From assembly GCA_001414485.1 (NCBI GenBank), contig LLEY01000035.1, forward strand, positions 310,001-374,000: a stretch of DNA of 64,000 bases, given 5' to 3'. This document shows, in pieces, positions 34,865-48,553 of the stretch; the first letter of the stretch is position 1; each line of letters opens with the position of its first letter. The position numbers and the translations under genes are program-made. Source of the DNA: Calycina herbarum. Taxonomy: Eukaryota > Ascomycota > Leotiomycetes > Helotiales > Pezizellaceae. The notes below the pieces were generated by a model, which made no database searches, was not told where the DNA came from, and worked only from the letters and a program-made list of their open reading frames with translations.

Positions 34865-36521
34865 ATAAAGAGGGTGATAGAGAGAGGAAGAGGCTGGCGA
34901 GAGAGAGGGTGTTCGATAAGTGTCTTCGTTTCTTTGTATATGGTTAGAGGGTTCTTGGTTTTTTTAAAGGTTCTCTTCTTGTATTTTTCTTGTATTGGGC
35001 TGGACATCATTTCTTTGCTAGATCTTGTATTTCTATTTTTTCTACTTCTTGTATTTCCTTGTATTTTCTGCTTTACTGTATTTATGGTTCACGATGTAAC
35101 GTTTTCTTTCTCGTTTCTTCTTTTTGTATAGATTATAGATTATAGATAGACATATAGATACCCCTAGATAGAAGAAAGCGGTTGTAGAATATAGAATATA
35201 GAACATAGAATCTTTTTTACCATATCTACTTCGAACATGAATCTCAAGTTGGTCTTAGAAGAGTCTTGAAACCACTTGTCCACTTCCCCCAGGGAAACTA
35301 CCCCCACGGAAGCTTGCTCTACGTAAACTAGTACGTACATACACTTAATAAGAACCCGCGCTACCGGCGCGTAAGAAAATCTGTCTTTTACATTGACATA
35401 AAAACCCGGCCTCTCTAAATCCAACCCCTAAGCCACGGACTTTATGACCTCTCTCACATGTTCACAGCCAGTATTCCACGTTCCACAGCCTCCCGCTCAC
35501 CCCGTTCAAAACCTCAAAGCAGGCTAGATAACCAGAAATTACCTTATCCAACTTAATTCAGAAATTTCGTATGTAAAATCAAAACTGTCCCCTTCAAACC
35601 CCCACCATCCATCACGTATCCAGAACCCCCAAGAAAAAACCACGTCACAACTTCAATCCCCCCCTCCCTCGTAAAACTCCAGCCTCACTCACCGAACCAC
35701 CGGTAACAAATTCGACTACACCACTTACCGATTTGTGTAACGCGAGACTTCGTAAAAATGAGTAGAGCAAGAATTCATAAGCAAAATCATCATGCAACAA
35801 AACGTTGACAAATTTTCCCTACCGGTCCTAAAACTGGTAAAAACACCCACACACGCAGCAGCGTCGTACAAATCTCAGTCCTATAATCACGAGCCAGCTT
35901 CTATCGGTGAGCTTTTACGAGATAGAATGTAACCCTGTGGAGTTGTACGAGGCCTGCAATCAAGCTTTCGTGCAAGTGTTCGTAGATGTAGTCTCGAGCC
36001 ACTTTCCTACATACTTCCAGGCTATCTGAAAAAAACAGAGACCGGTTATCCGAGCCTTGCTTGGGAAATGAGGAGGAACTCTTCATCAGTTACACCTCAC
36101 GCCCTCGCAACAACAATAAAAACAAGCGAGTGCGAAACCGAAATCAAGAGAACAAAACAATCTCCAAAAACATGTGATTGTGATTCCTCATTTTTATCTA
36201 CCTATTTACAGACTCCCCACTCGTCTCTCGTAAAGAACGCCCATCCACCTATGCTACCTACGCCATTGCTGTGCTTTCAAATTCCAATAAAATCTTCCAA
36301 GGCGGTGTATCTTGGTGTACTCATTCATTTGATGTCAAAATAAAAAAATCTTCAAAAGAAAGAATATGCATTATCCGGAACGCCTTTCCCTACCTAGACC
36401 CGACCTCAGCCCTATATCGTAAAACACCCCTCGCCTTGCATTGGGTCTGTTCTTCCTTCCGCTTCGGCTCGAGAGGCTAAGCTCGGTAGTGTAAAATTAA
36501 ATTCGAAAGGGGGGCAAAAAG
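34865..36521. other. No gene recognised
   Basis: AT-rich intergenic region between the 3' ends of two convergent genes. Short open frames only, without motif or splice pairs. Confidence 0.45.
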
Positions 36522-38052
36522 TTAAAATCTACGTCGTTGTTCTCATTAGTGACCTTCCTGAATCGGATTGTTGGGTGTGTGGGAGTTTTGGCGAAGGGAA
36601 AGTGGGGAAGCATAGCCGAAGTTTGGAACAAGGGAGAGAAGGGAATGAAGCTTTGCAAGGAGAGGCGAAAATGAACATACCGTATCTCGTAACTTCCAGC
36701 TCTGGTCATATATCTCACCCATTTCACACTCGAATAATTACTCTTCTCAAAGACCTTCAGATAACGAACCAGCAACCCCGAACTCGTAAACATCAACAGG
36801 CTGAAATTCAGACTCAATGGCGGGCGACTCCAGGCTTTTTGATTGGTCATGCTCGTCAACGTTGCTTCTGCGCTGAGGACGAACTCATTTTGGCCTGTGA
36901 AACGGGGGATTTTCCAAACGATGTTGTTTTCTGAGGGCTCGTATTTGGCTTTTCCTTGTGTACACCGCTCGGTAATTCGTGCTGTGTTCAATGGGGTAGG
37001 AACACGAACGACGACATTTGTGGCGAATAGCTTGCTTCCGTAATTGGCTCGGATAGCGATGCTGTAGTCGACTTTTGTTTTTCCTACTTCGTTTACGATA
37101 GCGTGGACTTTGAAAGGTAGGTTGACGTTTTCCGTCGCACGGTATCGCATGAGTTCGAATTCGCCATCTGGAGGGATGAAAGAAATAATACGATCCGTGT
37201 CGAATTTTCCTAGCTTGACACACTGGTGGAATTGACAATCCTCCAGAGTTACACTTCCTGCTGCTGCTTTGGTGGCTTTCGTTCCCATTCTGTTTCCGGA
37301 AGGGAGGGAGGAGAGACTATCTCCATCGAGAAGAAGACGATCGTTCAATCCAAATTTGCATTCTGGTGTCCCGGAAAGGTATGCGCGCATTACAATTTGT
37401 CCGTTGACATCGGCGCGGAGGACTGTGCCCGTGGCTGACATGAGGAGGTTGACATCTTCAATAACATCCACAAAAGCTTCGTTCTTTCGGTATTTAACAT
37501 CTGCCTTTCTCCATGAGAGAGCGCCGGTTGCCTGCATAGTAATCTTCGCCGAGTCCTCCATTGTTCGTTCCGATTTCACACCCTCGGTCGTAATGTACAT
37601 CTTCAGTGTATCCGTCTCGGTGTTTTGAGGGTATCCAAAATCCAGAATTTCTGTAGAAATAATTAGCAGCCGCCTCCTCTCGCAGAAGCGCAGGAGTGCG
37701 TATCCAATAACTGACCATCTAGAAGCTCATAAACCAGCACAAAATTGTTCTTGACAGCCTCCTCATCGAACTTCCCGAAGTACCCCTTCCCTAGCGCAAT
37801 CAACCTGTATAGAAATTCGAAAACGAGAGCGGCATTGGCGTTACTTTTCGTGATCGCGACCAAGTAAATATTCTCATGCTTCACATGGCTGAAGGTCGTA
37901 CTCCCGAGGGTCAGGATGGGGGAGCGCACTTGGGCGTTCGAAATGACCTGGATGCGAAAGACATCTGCGAGGCGTGGGCGACAGTCGTTGCGGAATGCTC
38001 GGAATATTAAGTTCTCGCCCTTTTGATTGAAGATCAGGATGCCGGAAAGCAT
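36522..38052 (-). CDS. AP-2 adaptor complex subunit mu
   Basis: Medium chain of the plasma-membrane clathrin adaptor AP-2; binds YxxPhi sorting signals and phosphoinositides during endocytosis and polar growth. Exons are 38052-37716, 37650-36681 and 36528-36522, with introns of 65 and 152 bp, giving 437 residues, the usual length. Residues 1-141 are the longin-like domain (MLSGILIFNQKGENLIFRAF to LLDEILDFGYPQN, which spans intron 1). The mu homology domain follows, with CKFGLNDR, FHQCVKLGKFD, FIPPDGEFELMRYR, RVPTPLN and KWVRYMTRAGSYEIR. The last exon is seven bases (A TTT TAA), completing the YEIRF tail. I chose it because the donor GTATGT follows YEI-CG and a CTAAT branch precedes the TAG acceptor. 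Reading on without this splice would add an unrelated tail. Confidence 0.95.
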
Positions 38053-38459
38053 CTTGTTCTTGGTGGTGAGAGCGGTGGTGGGTTGTTATGTCTTGGACGT
38101 GTTGACGGAGGTTGGAAATCGGAGTGGGGTGCTTTGAAGCTCTGGGTTGAGCATCGGCTGGTGCCGCACCTTGTTGTCTCAATTTCTCCACTAGAGGAGC
38201 AACATTCACTAGGAACGACTTTGTTCACGAAATTTACTACTCAGGTTTTGTCTAAATCGCATCTTTCTATAATTTCACCTAACAAAATGTACAGTACATG
38301 GTATAAATACGAGAACTGCCGGCGTAGGGCGTTCTTCACTCGTTAGGGGAATTTGCTAGCTGTACACGACAAGGTATTGACCAAGAACCCAATAACCCAA
38401 ATGCAATTAACACTCCATGTGCATCATTCTCATCTCATCTCTAAAGTCGCCAAATTCTC
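38053..38459. other. Intergenic, no gene
   Basis: Contains the AP-2 mu promoter and the 3' flank of the succinyl-CoA ligase gene. Nothing else is supported. Confidence 0.5.
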
Positions 38460-39778
<1,319 letters not shown>

Positions 39779-40113
39779 CTTGCCGGAGACAATTGGTATG
39801 AGGAAAAAAAGGAAGGGGAGATAATTGTGGAATTGAAAAAGGAGGGTTGTTGTCGTCTTGGAACAAACCTTTGCGAAGCTTCAAAAGTCGCTGGGCAAGA
39901 TTGCTGCGAGTCTACCCGAGATCTCGGACCGATGCCCCGAGTGCCCCGACCTGCCGAAGATTCGGCTTGGGAGCTTGAAGATTTATTTGCGACTCACAAA
40001 CTACCCCTCCAACCGCCAAATCTCCCAACTCCATCACAATCACCAAATAGCTTCAGATATTGCCAACGGGCGCAAACAAAAAAGAATCGGGCGACGCCAA
40101 ACACCAAATCAGT
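39779..40113. promoter_or_regulatory. Divergent promoter, LSC1 / ELP3
   Basis: Only 335 bp separate the two start codons, so the genes almost certainly share a promoter region. No TATA box is evident on either strand, in keeping with constitutive expression. Confidence 0.6.
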
Positions 40114-41954
40114 ATGGCGACCGAGGTTATGACAGTGTCGGAGCGGCAGAGGAAGCCCAAAGATCCAAACCTTCCCCCAGAAAATGAACGATTTATTCGA
40201 GCATGTTCCGATATTGCCAGTTTCCTAGTCCAGGACCATGAAGCCCAGCAGGATCCCTCGAAGCCAAAGAAGGACGTAAATCTCAATGCTCTGCGAGCTA
40301 AAATGTCAAAAAAGCACCGACTCAGCAATATTCCGCCACTAACAGCAATTATTGCTGCCATACCTGAACATTACAAGAAATACATTCTCCCAAAGTTGAT
40401 TGCAAAACCAATCAGTCAGTCCCTCTTGATTTCCACACGGATTCCCGTACTAATAAAAACTAGGAAGTGCTTCTGGTATAGCTGTTGTAGCCGTTATGTG
40501 CAAACCTCACAGATGCCCACATATCGCATATACGGGTAACATCTGCGTTTACTGTCCTGGAGGTCCCGATTCCGATTTCGAATACTCCACACAATCATAC
40601 ACTGGTTACGAGCCAACGTCGATGCGAGCGATTCGAGCACGATACGATCCTTTCGAACAAGCAAGAGGGCGCGTGGACCAGATAAAGTCATTAGGTCATA
40701 GTGTGGACAAGGTCGAATATATTATCATGGGAGGAACCTTCATGTCACTATCAGAAAGTTATCGTGATGGTTTCATTTCTCAATTGCATAATGCACTCAG
40801 TGGATACCAGGGAAACAACGTCGATGAAGCAGTTCAGGCTGGAGAGATGAGTAATATCAAATGTGTGGGAATCACAATTGAAACGCGACCGGATTACTGC
40901 TTAGCACCACATTTGTCTGCAATGCTACGATATGGATGTACCCGACTGGAAATTGGTGTGCAATCCCTTTACGAGGATGTTGCAAGAGATACAAACAGAG
41001 GTCACACTGTTGCATCTGTAGCTGAAACATTCTGTCTTGCAAAGGATGCTGGTTTCAAGGTTGTCAGTCATATGATGCCGGATTTGCCAAATGTTGGTAT
41101 GGAGAGAGATTTGGATCAATTCCGGGAATATTTCGAGAACCCGGCCTTTCGAACAGACGGACTGAAAATCTACCCAACACTAGTCATCAGAGGAACAGGA
41201 TTGTACGAATTATGGCGAACAGGACGATATAAGAACTACACACCAAACGCTCTAATCGACATAGTAGCTCGAATATTGGCTCTTGTCCCTCCTTGGACTC
41301 GAATTTACCGAGTGCAACGAGATATTCCGATGCCGCTTGTTACATCGGGAGTCGAAAATGGTAATTTACGAGAATTGGCTTTAAGCAGAATGAAGGACTT
41401 TGGAACCACATGTCGAGATGTACGAACACGAGAAGTTGGTATCAATGAAGTCAAGAACAAAATCCGGCCATCCCAGGTTGAACTTGTTCGCCGAGACTAT
41501 ACCGCAAATAACGGCTGGGAGACATTCTTGGCTTATGAGGATCCCAAACAGGATATTCTTATTGGACTTCTCCGTCTTCGCAAATGTTCCAAAACTCATA
41601 CCTTCCGCCCAGAACTTGCTGGCCAGCCAACCAGTCTAGTACGAGAGTTGCATGTTTACGGTTCTGCGGTTCCGGTTCATGCTCGTGATCCTAGAAAGTT
41701 CCAACATCAGGGATATGGTACCTTATTGATGGAAGAGGCGGAACGCATTGCTAGAGATGAGCATGGCAGTCAGAAGATCAGCGTTATCTCTGGGGTCGGT
41801 ACTCGAGACTACTATAGAAAATTGGGTTATTGGCTTGACGGTATGTTTGTCTGCTTTTTGTGGGGGAAGCGTGCTAATGATATTCGTTTTAGGACCATAC
41901 ATGAGCAAGACGATAAAGCCAAGGGATGAGGATGATGATAGTGACGATGAGTGA
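40114..41954 (+). CDS. ELP3: Elongator complex catalytic subunit Elp3 (tRNA U34 carboxymethyl/acetyl transferase)
   Basis: Radical-SAM acetyltransferase that installs cm5-type side chains at wobble uridine 34 of tRNAs, as part of Elongator in the cytosol. Exons are 40114-40414, 40464-41840 and 41893-41954, with introns of 49 and 52 bp, giving 579 residues. The N-terminal extension carries the conserved basic region and FIRACSDIA. The radical-SAM part has [16 protein letters not shown] with its iron-sulfur Cys residues and the family phrase [12 protein letters not shown]. The C-terminal KAT domain (about 415-560) has [12 protein letters not shown] and the acetyl-CoA loop [11 protein letters not shown]. 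The C terminus is a short acidic tail (DEDDDSDDE). The start at 40114 was chosen as the first ATG in the open frame. All expected motifs are intact. Confidence 0.97.
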
Positions 41955-42512
41955 TTGAAGAAGCCTCATACCAATACTACGTACTACAGATCCACGTCGA
42001 GCCAAGGATAAGTGCAAATAAAAAGATGGTACCAAAGTTCTGAAATCCGCGAGTTGCTCTGTTGGACTACTTTGGATCAAACAACATTTTGGTTCCGGCA
42101 AGAAGACAAGAATTCAAGAACCCGAGTAGTCGAAAATCCTGAATCTTCAAAGGGAAAATATGATATGGGAGGACTATCTCATTACAGAGGGCTTTGCTGC
42201 CCTCAGGGAAAGCGAGAGTCACGGATACCAGTTCAAGCAGTAAATAGCACATCGGCTTTCTAGTGCTGCCAATCTTTACCCATCTTTCTTGAGATGTATG
42301 TGGGACTCGGGTCATACCGCAAAAGAGGCGCACATCGACGCATCGCAAAGCGTCATGGCAACTATTGCTCACCTTTAGCGATGACGTTGCTTCCACAGTC
42401 AAGTCACAAAGAGAAAGTGAGGTGCTTAGATTGTAAATAAAAATAGTAAAATATCTAATGTTCTGCATTTTCCCCATCATTGTTTTGAAATTATCAGCGC
42501 CAAAACTGTCGG
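41955..42512. other. ELP3 3' flank, no gene
   Basis: A minus-strand open frame at 42067-42555 has no motif and overlaps the repeat region. I do not call it. Confidence 0.4.
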
Positions 42513-42532
42513 GAGTAAGCCATGGCTTACTC
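42513..42532. repeat. Perfect 20-bp palindrome GAGTAAGCCATGGCTTACTC
   Basis: The sequence equals its own reverse complement. The same words (AGTAAGC, GCTTACT) recur throughout the array downstream. GTGGGGG(C/G)C..AAA phrases near 42545, 42663 and 42713 suggest repeated modules of about 100 bp at the array edge. Confidence 0.85.
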
Positions 42533-42639
42533 TTTACTCCAAAGTGGGGGGCCAAATAGTTGCGGCCACAAATTTCATGAGAAAAGAGGTGTGAATTTTT
42601 TTACTCGAGAATTTTTAAAAAGCTCGGGAGAGCGATAGA

Positions 42640-43310
42640 TTGTAGCTTACTTTGTTTCGACGTGGGGGCTAAAATTATAGCGAGTAAGCTATGTATTCAT
42701 CATTTACTCAATCGGGGGCCAAAACAACTGTCAATAGAAGTGTCAAATAATTTCTCACTATCTTCAGGTTACCTGTAAATACTAAATAGCAACGCCTAGG
42801 ATTTCTTCAGTGCTGTTCGTAGGTCACCTACCAATAATTAGTGTTTCAAAAGAGGGGCAAAGGCGAAGGTGATGACGATTTTCTATCTTTAAATATTTGT
42901 TGGAGGGGATTGAGGGAGTGAATTAAGTGAATTGATTAGAGAAAGTAAGGTGAGAGAGTCGAATCTGTAGCTTACCTTGTTGATTGCTAGTTTATCTATA
43001 ACCTGGAAAAATTAATAGCTTACTTGCAAATCAATAGCTTACTTGTAAATTAATAGCTTACCCACAAATCAATAAGCTTACTAGTCAATTACTAGCTTAG
43101 CTATAATCTAAAAATTATAGCTTACTTATAAAACAATAGCTTATCTATAACCTGAAAAACAGTAGCGTACTTGTCAATTGCTAGCTGACCTATAGTCTAA
43201 AAACAATAGCTTACTTGTAAATACAGCTTACTCACAACCTGTAATCTGCAGCTTACTCGTGGAAAAATGGTTAACTTGCTAATTACTAGCTCACTCGTAA
43301 CCTACTTTTA
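42640..43310. repeat. Degenerate tandem array of TAGCTTACTTGT-type units
   Basis: About 20 imperfect copies of a short phrase, (A)ATAGCTTACTTGTAAAT or close variants, are spaced about 20-60 bp apart. They are interspersed with a second phrase, CTATAACCTGAAAAA, at fairly regular places (about 42997, 43093, 43146, 43191 and 43235). Spacing and sequence vary, so this is an old array. It is non-coding, lies between ELP3 and the trimethyllysine dioxygenase gene, and resembles no element I know. The diverged arm pair like that at 8136-8190 lies within it, at 42767-42835. Confidence 0.7.
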
Positions 43311-43620
43311 GATTGTACTTGATCAAATGTTTGAAAGGGTATTGTATTTGTAGGTTAACCACCTGGAGTTTGGAGAGGCTCATGGGTGTGGTGAGAATCC
43401 ATTATACAGAATATCTCGATGCAAATATATACAACCGCTATCCCTATACAGCCCCCCATCCAACCTTCGCTCCCTTCCACTCTCTCACTTATATACTCGA
43501 ATCCACATATCCACAACCAATTATCATACAAAAGTTCCAATGCTAATGCTTCCTACGTCCACTAATTCTTCTTTCTAACCAATGCAAGCCAGGGTTTCTA
43601 AATACAAATGTTGACATTGT

Positions 43621-45828
43621 TTAGAGGATTTGACGGAGGGCTTCTCTGCGTGTGAAATTTGTGTTTCGCCAGCGGGAGACGTAGTCGTCGTGGTTTACTG
43701 GTGGAGAGGTTAGTATGTGATTTGCAACTTGTTGGTTTTTGAGGTTGGGTTGAGAGGGTGAGATAGAGGCAGGATGGGGGTGTGGTAGTGAAGGGTGGAA
43801 AATAGAGAGTGGAGAGGGGTGATATGGGTGGAGTATGGGAAAGATGGTATATGGGAAGAGAGAGAATATGGGGAGGGAGTATTGGGGAAAGAGCAAGAGG
43901 AGGTAGTAGCACGAGAAACCAGAAAGTGTCAAGGGAGGAATGGGAGCTTACTGTAACCTCCGCATATTCTTCTTTTCCCGGTAAATGAAGAGCGACCATG
44001 GAGGACGCGCCAGTTGTCAAAGACTGGGATTGGTGTTAGAACTTTCCTTTTGAGAGGGGATTATGAAGAGCGATGAGGATGAAATGGAGTCTGCTGTGTT
44101 TCGAGAAATACATACTCAACGGTCTTCCAGGCTCCAGTTGTGCCCAGTATTCCATATCCTTCCTCTTCAAGATCTCGTTGAACTTCCGCGCAGCTTTATA
44201 CCAGTCCTCGGTCCTGTGATTCAAAGGTATCGCGGTTCGATCATCGTTGTTCCATCTTATTCGATTGACTACTTCCGTGCTCCGTATATCTATCCCAGGA
44301 TGCTCAATCACCGAGAATTTCTGGGCTGGGGTGATGATTATGCCTTGGTTTCCACTGGCGTGGGCGGTTATAAAGAACCCGGCTAATGTTTTAAAGGAGT
44401 CTTTGTCTTCCTTGAAAAGAGTTCTGGCTGCTTTGAATCCATCTACTAGGAGGGAGGTCCCGCCGGTGCCGTCAGTGTGCGAGAGGAGGTGGAACATTTG
44501 GAGCCCAGCTGGCTCGGTAAAGTAGGTTGTATCTGTGTGGGCGGGGAGAGCGAGGCTGGTATAGGCGGTATCTTTCATGGTTAGGTCCGAGGTAAAATCG
44601 TAGAATCCGCCTTGTTCAGATATTCAGTAAGGGCGGAAAAGACAATGAAAGAGAATTAGACGGAGGTATACCGTAATGAGTTTCCCGAATGAAAGAGATT
44701 CTTCTGAGTAGCTCCTCGGTTTTCTCGGCGGAGATTGGGCATCCGTCTACGTAGCAAAACCCATATTTCCGCTGAGATAGTGTTAGTTGGTATTTGTCTG
44801 GTGAAAAGATTACGTACTATCTTTTCTGTCCAGCCGCCTACGCCAGCATCGCTCGCCATGATTTCATCGTAATGTACGGATGGTGGGTTTTCACTGATTT
44901 CGGCACCCCAGTACTCACGTCTGTTCCAAGTAAGTATAGAAACCGAAGAAATGGCTGTTAAGAACTAGTGACTTACGTGTCAGGATCTTCCTGTTTAAGT
45001 CTATTCTGTCTATGACCCAAAATCCAAGACCAAGGATAGAGACTCTGATGCCCGTCATCCCCTGATGAAGTTAGCGGCGAAAGGCAACAGAGGTGGGAGG
45101 TTGATTACACGTAATTCGAAGGCCTAACTTTGCTGTTACAACCTTACTAGGCCTGATATCTTCTGGGATCTAGATGACATTTAGTGCCAAGCTTGATAGA
45201 CATGGTAAAATGCTGGACTCACGGAAAAGGTATCCACCGCTCTTTGCATCGTGTCACTATTGATACATTCTTTACAAAGACAGTTTTCTCTGAGCGAGTA
45301 GTTTAGCACTGTTATCATTGGAAGATGGACAACATGCTCACCTCAACCAAATATTTGGCCTGTACATGAAGGATTAGCACGTGGGTAGCCAGCCAGACTT
45401 CCCATGAGCACTTACATGAAATTTGTCTTAGAGGCAAGATCATCTCCTGTCCCAGCGAGCTGTATAGGAACGCCACGTTGCTCCCAGAAAGGTTGGCCAT
45501 CTATACGTCTGACAGCATCTTCATGCCGCCAAGATGCTTGAAGTGAATCGGGTGGTTGTGAGATGCCTTGAATTTCGGCGTCTACCTCGTATGAATGGTG
45601 TAGGTCAGGATGTACAGACGATTTGGGTATTTCTCTCGAAGTTATCTGGGAAGAAATGGCCGACCTTAAGAATTTGCGTGAGCCTCCTTCTATTGGCAGA
45701 CCTGGCTTGAGGCGGTTGGGTGTCGATGCTGTTTTCGAGGAGTACCATGTACCACGCTGGATAGTGTGGGGTACAAGTGTAGCCTTGAGAGGCCACCTTG
45801 AGTATAAAGGTCGAAGCCGTACATTCAT
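43621..45828 (-). CDS. Trimethyllysine dioxygenase, mitochondrial (carnitine biosynthesis)
   Basis: Fe(II)/2-oxoglutarate enzyme hydroxylating N6-trimethyllysine, the first step of carnitine synthesis. Ten exons: 45828-45416, 45359-45342 (18 nt), 45289-45223, 45169-45109, 45061-44977, 44920-44818, 44771-44672, 44610-44116, 44023-43952 and 43697-43621. This gives 496 residues, all in phase. The Arg-rich N terminus suits mitochondrial import. The micro-exon supplies PNIWL and rebuilds the conserved IWLREN..C..C..DTMQR zinc-site region. The catalytic domain has THYGGFYDFTSDLTMKDTAYT, the metal pair His307/Asp309 in PAHTDTTYF, GTGGTSLLVDGF, then FDNWRVLHGR with distal His456 and RRICGGY. It is distinguished from gamma-butyrobetaine hydroxylase by the DTAYT..LPAHTDTTYF wording. 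Intron 9 (254 bp) is unusually long for this window. Confidence 0.93.
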
Positions 45829-46129
45829 GACTGCTGTATACCTGACATATGTCGATATTCTTTGACGTGAGGTTGTTTACTCGCCAGTTAAAGGACTCGA
45901 TGAGGTGTCGGATTTATTTGCGGTTGGACCTCGGCTCTGGCTCAGGTGGGCTGTTTTGGGATCTGGAATATCTTCGAATCTCCTCACGTATGAAGAGTTT
46001 TATTTAGAAACTTGTCTTTTTTTGGAAACCATTTTACTTAAATCAAGTTTAGATACAGGTCAAAAAGATTCAACTACAAGGAGATCCGGTGATCGGACCG
46101 GAAATCGGATGCGGAGCCACATCAACCAA

Positions 46130-47967
46130 ACCACACAACCAACCAGTACTTTTTCCTCCATCGGCTGTCAACCTCGCCCGTACCCTCATCTTCAAGTATC
46201 CGGCTCCAAGTCGCTTCAACCGTTGAACCCCCTCTTGGTCGGCCTCGAACCCATCGCAGCAGTGGGCGAAAACAGCAATGCCTCCCCCACCCTCAACCGC
46301 ACGATATCGGCAAAAATCTGCTTAGAAAGGCAGGCCCTTCGGCTTCCTACCTGCCTCTTCGTCGTCGATTGCATACGCTGCCGCCGCCCCGGTGAGATGT
46401 TGCTCGAGAGCGCGAAGCCATTCCGGAGACGTGAACCGATGCACAATGGTCACGGAGGATAAATCCAACAATCTCGGAGATATGGTGGGCTCTTGGGTCG
46501 AAATGATAATCCGCACGCCGAGATGACGTTGCAGGCGGATGATTGATAGAAGGCTTTCTGTGAGCGATGATGCCTCTACGGATTTATTCATATACTGGCT
46601 GGATGTTAGAGCGTGTTAGCCACGCGGGGTGGGCGAGGGCAAACATACCTTATGAGCCTCGTCCAAAGCGATTACTCTACCAACATTCGCAGGTTGGTCC
46701 AGGAATAAGCCCAGGCATATGTTGAACAAACTGCAGGCGCTCTCTGGTGTTATACTAGGGCACGACAGGTCGACTATTGTGAGCCAGCCCGGCTATGATT
46801 TGGTCAGTCCCGTTCCTTAAAAGGTGGAGATAGCGCCTACCTTCGATGTCCAATCGTTCCCATTTTTCACAACTACACGCTTGTTCTTCTTTTCCTTCTT
46901 TCTGGCCTGATAGATTACTTTGTTGGGATCAGACATAAAACTCTCAAGTGTATCGAGACGCTGTAGTAATGGCTGAAGTTGCGATGGGTTCAAAATTTCG
47001 TCCCGCACTCTACATTTGAAATCGTGATAATCGAACGACTCGCCGCCCCTCTGCTGCTCCTTACGCATCTCCCGAAGAATTCGGTAGACTGTATGCAGAT
47101 ATAGTGGCACTGGCCCGTCATCTTGCTTCACAGCCATGAGATCGAGCATGCGTTTCGTGTTCAAATCGCTTTGTCTAATTTCCAAAGGCTCGACCACCAC
47201 GTTTGGCAAAGAACTATACATTTTCTTGAAGTAATCTTAGCGTGGGACAATTGCGTTTGGATAGTGCCACTTACTCTGATGGTTCTAATGTTCGTTGGCG
47301 CACACAGCACTCTCACCTTGATGCCGGCGTTGGATGATAGGAATGCAGCCTCACATGGCAAGCCACCATCATCAGATATGAACGAGTCATAGTGAAATAC
47401 CAATCCAGTAAGAGGATTTGGTAATTTATCGGCATCGGAGGCAACCAAGCAATTTTCGAGCACGCAAGAGAGAGTATGGCTCTTACCCGATCCCTGGGAT
47501 CCACAGATGAACGTACTTGAAGGTGTTGCGACGTTGAAAAATAGTCTTGGGTCGTCTGAGTCGCTGGGCTTTGCTTCGTTGTTTTTTCCCTTTCCGTTGT
47601 CGTCTTCCAGTGCCTCTGCTCGGCCTGCCAATAGTCCATACTGGGAAAATGCGGTTGCGGCATCTTCGACCAAAGCCTACTTGAAGTGTTCGAGAAGTGG
47701 CGCTGCGAATATTGGGGTCGTGGTTGCCTCGTGTTGATCTGGTATTTTCTTGAGAAAGTCCAAATGACGGTCACGAAGTTGGATTGCTTCTTCCTTGGAA
47801 TTGTCATCTGAAGACGAGGAGCTTGGGGACTCCCTTTCTCCTGAAGACGACTCAGAAGACGGGAAGCTTGGGGACTCGCTTTCTCCTGAAGACGACTCAG
47901 AAGACGCGGAGCTCGAAAACTCATTTTCTTCTGAAGACAACTGGACCACTATGGGAACGGAAAACAT
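46130..47967 (-). pseudogene. Decayed fungal P-loop ATPase gene
   Basis: Read on the minus strand from MFSVPIVVQL (47967): a Ser/Glu-rich repeat region, then the conserved core. Walker A is GSQGSGKSHTL. Introns at 47274-47225 and about 46840-46780 are in phase. Walker B is GRVIALDEAHKYM (built across another intron), and STQEPTISPRLLDLSSVTIVHRF follows. Three lesions break the gene. An in-frame TAG at 47676-47674 falls between EHFK and ALVEDAA. A frameshift near 46325 separates GRKPKGLP from LSKQIFADIV. A second near 46255 separates LLFSPTAA from GFEADQEGVQRLKRLGAGYLKMRVRARLT. Conserved sequence continues on both sides of every break. The intact family is a fungal-specific P-loop NTPase group of unknown function. 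Confidence 0.75.
47805..47940. repeat. Imperfect tandem repeat in the ATPase pseudogene
   Basis: Two to three diverged copies of an approximately 60-bp unit (CTTGGGGACTC..TTTCTCCTGAAGACGACTCAGAAGAC) encode Ser/Glu-rich blocks such as SSESSSGESESPS. Confidence 0.7.
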
Positions 47968-48553
47968 TTTTGGTATTCGTATTGTATCGTTGAGGATTAA
48001 TATGATTGATGTTGTTCTTGAGCTTTGAGTGAACTGGGTGAAGGAAGTTCCTCTTATATTCATACCAAAGCAAAGAACTCAAGATTTAGCGTTTTACTGG
48101 TTGAGATTATTTCGTCAGTTTACCTTTGGCACTAAGTGGGGAATAAATATCGTCACATTTAACTGCTTGGTGAAATTATGTTTATATAATTATGTCATAA
48201 TAAGTTTTGCGGTACAAGTATGTTGTACCAAATAGCACTAAAATGGACCACCTAAAATAGCGCTAAAACAAGTGCCGCCCTATTTCTAACCAAACCCTTT
48301 TTGGGTAGTCATTGAGAGGTGAAAAAGGATCAGAGAAATTGCTCTCAAGTTACAAACAAAGTGTTGTTCACCGTCGGGTACAATCTTGAGAGTTCTAAAC
48401 AATGTCCATTTAGCGCTGCATTCCCCCGCGTTCTATTAATAGTGGAATCGAGAAATACACATCCCGTTGGCCTGTTTTTCGCTTGTTATCTTGCTTCATT
48501 TCTGCTATTTCATTTGACCACCGTTTCATGCCAAAGATACCATTCCACCTTAT

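Noticed and set aside
36497..36680. AP-2 mu C-terminal extension by read-through
   Set aside because: The extension is unrelated to the family. Splicing to the 7-nt last exon gives the expected YEIRF end.
42640..43310. CRISPR array
   Set aside because: Units vary in sequence and spacing, there are no unique constant-length spacers, and the host is a eukaryote.
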